Below the pieces are notes generated by a model. That model was not told where the DNA came from. It saw nothing but the letters and a program-made list of their open reading frames with translations, and ran no database searches. Below are positions 62,019 through 64,000 of a DNA stretch of 64,000 nucleotides, in pieces. Position 1 is the stretch's first letter. Each line of letters starts with the position of its first letter. The stretch spans positions 124,001 through 188,000 of the forward strand of contig NZ_CP042345.1 of NCBI RefSeq assembly GCF_007954425.1, read 5' to 3'. The translations under genes were made by a program, and so were the position numbers. This stretch comes from Novosphingobium ginsenosidimutans (GTDB lineage Bacteria > Pseudomonadota > Alphaproteobacteria > Sphingomonadales > Sphingomonadaceae).

Positions 62019-62953
62019 TCTCCCCTCCCTCTTGCGGGAGGGGTCGGGGGTGGGCCCGCCTGGGTGCGCATGGAGGAAGGCCCACCCCTAGCCCCTCCCG
62101 CAAGCGGGAGGGGAATTGTCCGCCGCACTTCGGCCAAACGGGCCAGGGTCTTCGGGATTGTCGGGCCGCCGCACCACAGCAGCTTCGGCTCCAGCGGCGC
62201 GCGGGTCGTGCGCTTGAGGCCGGCCAGCGCCGGATGGGCCAGCAGCCGGTCTTCCTCGCCGTGGCTGTGGCCGGCGGCCAGGATCACGCGCGGCGGCTGG
62301 GCCAGCATGGCTTCCAGCGGCAGATGGCTGGCCTGCGAGAGGCCGCGCGCGGCAGCGACATTGCTGAAACCGGTGTGCTCCAGCAGCGCGGTGATCAATG
62401 TCCCCTCTCCCGCGACGATCCCGCCGCCTTGCCAGACAATCGCGTCAACGGGTGGTCCAGCAGGCGCCTTGCTGGCCGCCAGTGCCGCTTCAATCCGGCG
62501 AACCAGCGCCTCGCCGCGCTGCGGATGCCCGGCCAGCGCCGCGAGACGACGGACCTGCGCCACGCTGTCCGGCACGGTCGCAGCAATCGGCACCTGCTCC
62601 AGCTTCAGTCCCAGCCGTTCCAGCGCCGAACGGGTGGCCGGCGGGGTGAAGGTGCCATCGACCACCACATCGGGTCTCAGCGCCAGCACTTCCTCGACCG
62701 AGCCGCCGGTCGCACGGAATTGCCGGGCTGTGGCCAGGTCCATCGAAGACCCCGCCGGATCCTGGCTGTAATGCGAGATCGCGAGGATCTGCGCCGGGGC
62801 GGCCACCTCAGCCAGGATCGCATCGGTACAAGGATTGAGGCTGACAATGGTGGGCAGCGCCAGTGCAGCATTTGGGGAGGCAGCCTCACGCGCCGGGGCG
62901 GCAGTGCAACCTGCCAGCACCAGCGCGAAGAGGCTGCCCCAGCGCTTTACCAC
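62015..62953 (-). CDS. btuF: Vitamin B12-binding lipoprotein, BtuF-like
   Basis: The 312-residue precursor has a lipobox (ALVLAGCTA, Cys about residue 16) and a helical-backbone binding fold: PTIVSLNPCTDAILAEVAAPAQILAISHYSQDPAGS, ALRPDVVVDGTFTPPATRSALERLGLKLEQVPIAAT and HSHGEEDRLLAHPAL. The SLNPCTD-type start is that of cobalamin-type binding proteins. The last 33 residues (from about TIPLPLAGGARGG onward) are encoded by a dispersed DNA repeat and are proline-glycine-arginine-rich, so they are a recent tail not part of the fold. It starts with GTG, overlapping the receptor gene by seven bases. Confidence 0.85.
   Translation of the reverse strand: MVKRWGSLFALVLAGCTAAPAREAASPNAALALPTIVSLNPCTDAILAEVAAPAQILAISHYSQDPAGSSMDLATARQFRATGGSVEEVLALRPDVVVDGTFTPPATRSALERLGLKLEQVPIAATVPDSVAQVRRLAALAGHPQRGEALVRRIEAALAASKAPAGPPVDAIVWQGGGIVAGEGTLITALLEHTGFSNVAAARGLSQASHLPLEAMLAQPPRVILAAGHSHGEEDRLLAHPALAGLKRTTRAPLEPKLLWCGGPTIPKTLARLAEVRRTIPLPLAGGARGGPSSMRTQAGPPPTPPARGRGE
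62020..62114. repeat. CCCCTCCC/GCGGGAGGGG repeat overlapping the end of btuF
   Basis: CCCCTCCCTCTTGCGGGAGGGG (62022 onwards) and GCCCCTCCCGCAAGCGGGAGGGG (about 62091-62113) flank a GGGGGTGGGCCCGCC/GGCCCACCCC core. It is the same family as 41892-41981. It lies entirely within the last 33 codons of btuF. Confidence 0.8.
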
Positions 62954-64000
62954 TTGGCCCGTACCCCGACGAAGGCCGAGCGGCCATAGGTGCCGTAACC
63001 GGCGACGGTCTGGTAATCCGTATCGGTCACGTTCTCGACCCGGCCATAGAGCTCGAACCGCTCGCCCAGCGGCAGGCTGGCGCGCAGGGTCAGCAGACCA
63101 TAGCCATCGAGCCGGGTGAAGTTGCCGCGATCATCGAAGCTGTCGCCCGCCAGGCGCAGGTCCGCGCCCAGCTTGAGCCCGGCCACTGGAGTTTCCCAAT
63201 CCAGCCCGGCACTGGCGAGGTCGCGTGGGCGGCGGGGCAGATCGCGGCCCGTCGCTCGGTCGGTCGCCTTGATGTGGCTGTAGGCGAGACGAGCGCGGAG
63301 CTGGTCAGTCAGCGCGAAACCGCCTTCCACCTCTACCCCCTCGGCGCGGGTGCGGCCGGTGTTGAAGTATCCGGCCGGGAACACGTAATCGATCAGGTTC
63401 CGGCTATCGCGGCGGAACAGGGTGATCGCCAGGTGACGGCTGCCACTGCGATCGCCGTATTCAAGCCCTGCCTCGTAAGCCTTGCTGGTCTCCGGCCGGA
63501 GCGCCACGTTCCCGCCAAAGCCGTAGAGCTGGTACAGCGTTGGCGCCTTGAAGCCCTCGCCATAGGATGCGCGCAGGCGCAGGTTGTCGGCCAGTTCGTA
63601 GGACCCGTTCGCGCCAAAGGTCCAATGGGTGCCGAAGCGGTCATGATCATCGACCCGGACGCCAGCCGAAAGATGCAGGCCGTCCGCGTGGTAGCCCAGC
63701 AGGACGTGTGCGCTTGAGAGGCGGGCATCGTTTTGGGGATCGAAGCTGGTGGTGAAGCGGGTCCACTCGCTGTCCGCGCCAAAGTTGAGAGTGACACTGT
63801 CGGTCAGGTCCGCCTTGCCAGAGAAATCGGCCCGCCAAGACCGACCGCTGGTGGCGAAATTCGGCGCGGTGCTGGCCGCATCGTCGAAGTAGTCCCGGCG
63901 GGTATCAGAATAGGCCAGGCCCAGCTTTAGCGAGACCGCACTGGCGTCATAGTCCAACCCAATCCGGCCCGAGCCCTGGCGCGTGGTCTGCACTTCGGGT
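62947..64000 (-). CDS. btuB: TonB-dependent vitamin B12 receptor, BtuB-like (5' end outside window)
   Basis: The visible 351 codons are the C-terminal half of a beta-barrel: YEAGLEYGDRSGSRHLAITLFRRDSRNLIDYVF, GEGFKAPTLYQLYGFGGNVALRPETSKAYEAG, RVENVTDTDYQTVAGYGTYGRSAFVGVRAKW, ending in a C-terminal Trp as in many outer-membrane receptors. The frame is open to the window edge at 64000. It is upstream of btuF and overlaps it, so it is the first gene seen of the B12 uptake operon. A cobalamin riboswitch would be expected beyond the edge. Confidence 0.88.
   Translation of the reverse strand, partial: PEVQTTRQGSGRIGLDYDASAVSLKLGLAYSDTRRDYFDDAASTAPNFATSGRSWRADFSGKADLTDSVTLNFGADSEWTRFTTSFDPQNDARLSSAHVLLGYHADGLHLSAGVRVDDHDRFGTHWTFGANGSYELADNLRLRASYGEGFKAPTLYQLYGFGGNVALRPETSKAYEAGLEYGDRSGSRHLAITLFRRDSRNLIDYVFPAGYFNTGRTRAEGVEVEGGFALTDQLRARLAYSHIKATDRATGRDLPRRPRDLASAGLDWETPVAGLKLGADLRLAGDSFDDRGNFTRLDGYGLLTLRASLPLGERFELYGRVENVTDTDYQTVAGYGTYGRSAFVGVRAKW

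Noticed and set aside
1..64000. tRNA genes, rRNA genes and CRISPR arrays
   Set aside because: No intergenic gap shows a tRNA T-loop/acceptor pattern apart from the tmRNA. No rRNA sequence and no regularly spaced repeat array was seen.

Overview
The window is GC-rich (clearly above 60% by eye), densely packed chromosomal DNA from an alphaproteobacterium, almost certainly a sphingomonad (Novosphingobium/Sphingobium/Sphingopyxis/Erythrobacter group). The evidence is a circularly permuted two-piece tmRNA whose tag reads ANDNEALALAA, an alphaproteobacterial LexA box (GTTC-N7-GTTC) in front of uvrA, family markers such as DUF2794, DUF2256 and YdcH, many TonB-dependent receptors and outer-membrane proteins, and the dispersed CCCCGCGAAAGCGGGG-type and CCCCTCCCGC/GCGGGAGGGG-type inverted repeats common in this order.

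Layout. 0-4.7 kb: sulfite-exporter-like gene, then a TetR-HlyD-ATPase-permease efflux operon on the minus strand with a perfect operator. 4.7-9 kb: TonB receptor, a small secreted protein and an orphan winged-helix response regulator, with 11-bp-periodic Pho-box-like repeats between them. 9-11 kb: a compact arsenic operon arsR-arsI-arsC-aqpS. 11-12 kb: purS-purQ. 12-19.4 kb: GGDEF/EAL protein, glmS, a vapBC toxin-antitoxin pair, a VOC protein, glmU, gph. 19.4-23.3 kb: phosphate-selective porin with its own Pho-like box, SDR, membrane protein. 23.4-26.9 kb: a repeat, an orphan promoter with a foldable RNA region, DUF2794, cysE, hdaA and a DUF2066-like protein. 27-29.7 kb: purM, a purN fused to an MmcQ/YjbR domain, mddA. 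29.8-33.9 kb: small proteins, ndk, a secreted intradiol dioxygenase-like protein, holC, a DUF2256 zinc-ribbon microprotein, pepA. 34-39.6 kb: lptD-surA-pdxA-rsmA. 39.7-41.8 kb: glcB. 42-45.5 kb: M20 hydrolase-astA-astB (arginine succinyltransferase pathway). 45.6-49.7 kb: small membrane protein, ssrA, mscL, lemA, two TPM-domain proteins and a Nudix hydrolase. 49.7-54.8 kb: SDR-LacI-flavoprotein cluster, an M48-like protease, an HTH protein and a broken second copy of the protease. 54.8-56.8 kb: an AT-rich island with an AAA ATPase coupled to a PIN-like protein. 56.9-59.8 kb: uvrA. 60-64 kb: a small secreted protein and a probable vitamin B12 uptake operon btuB-btuF-btuC-btuD, cut by the window edge.

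The most interesting item is the two-gene AT-rich island (54.9-56.8 kb): an SMC/ABC-type ATPase translationally coupled to a PIN-fold nuclease-like protein. This is the architecture of a phage-defence or toxin module, and I cannot assign it to a named system. Other notable points are a small candidate phosphate-starvation regulon read from repeated boxes, the PurN-YjbR fusion, the M20 enzyme placed where succinylglutamate desuccinylase would be expected, repeat-derived protein tails, and a promoter-operator at 23.5 kb that fires into a region with no convincing protein but with a nested set of perfect helices.
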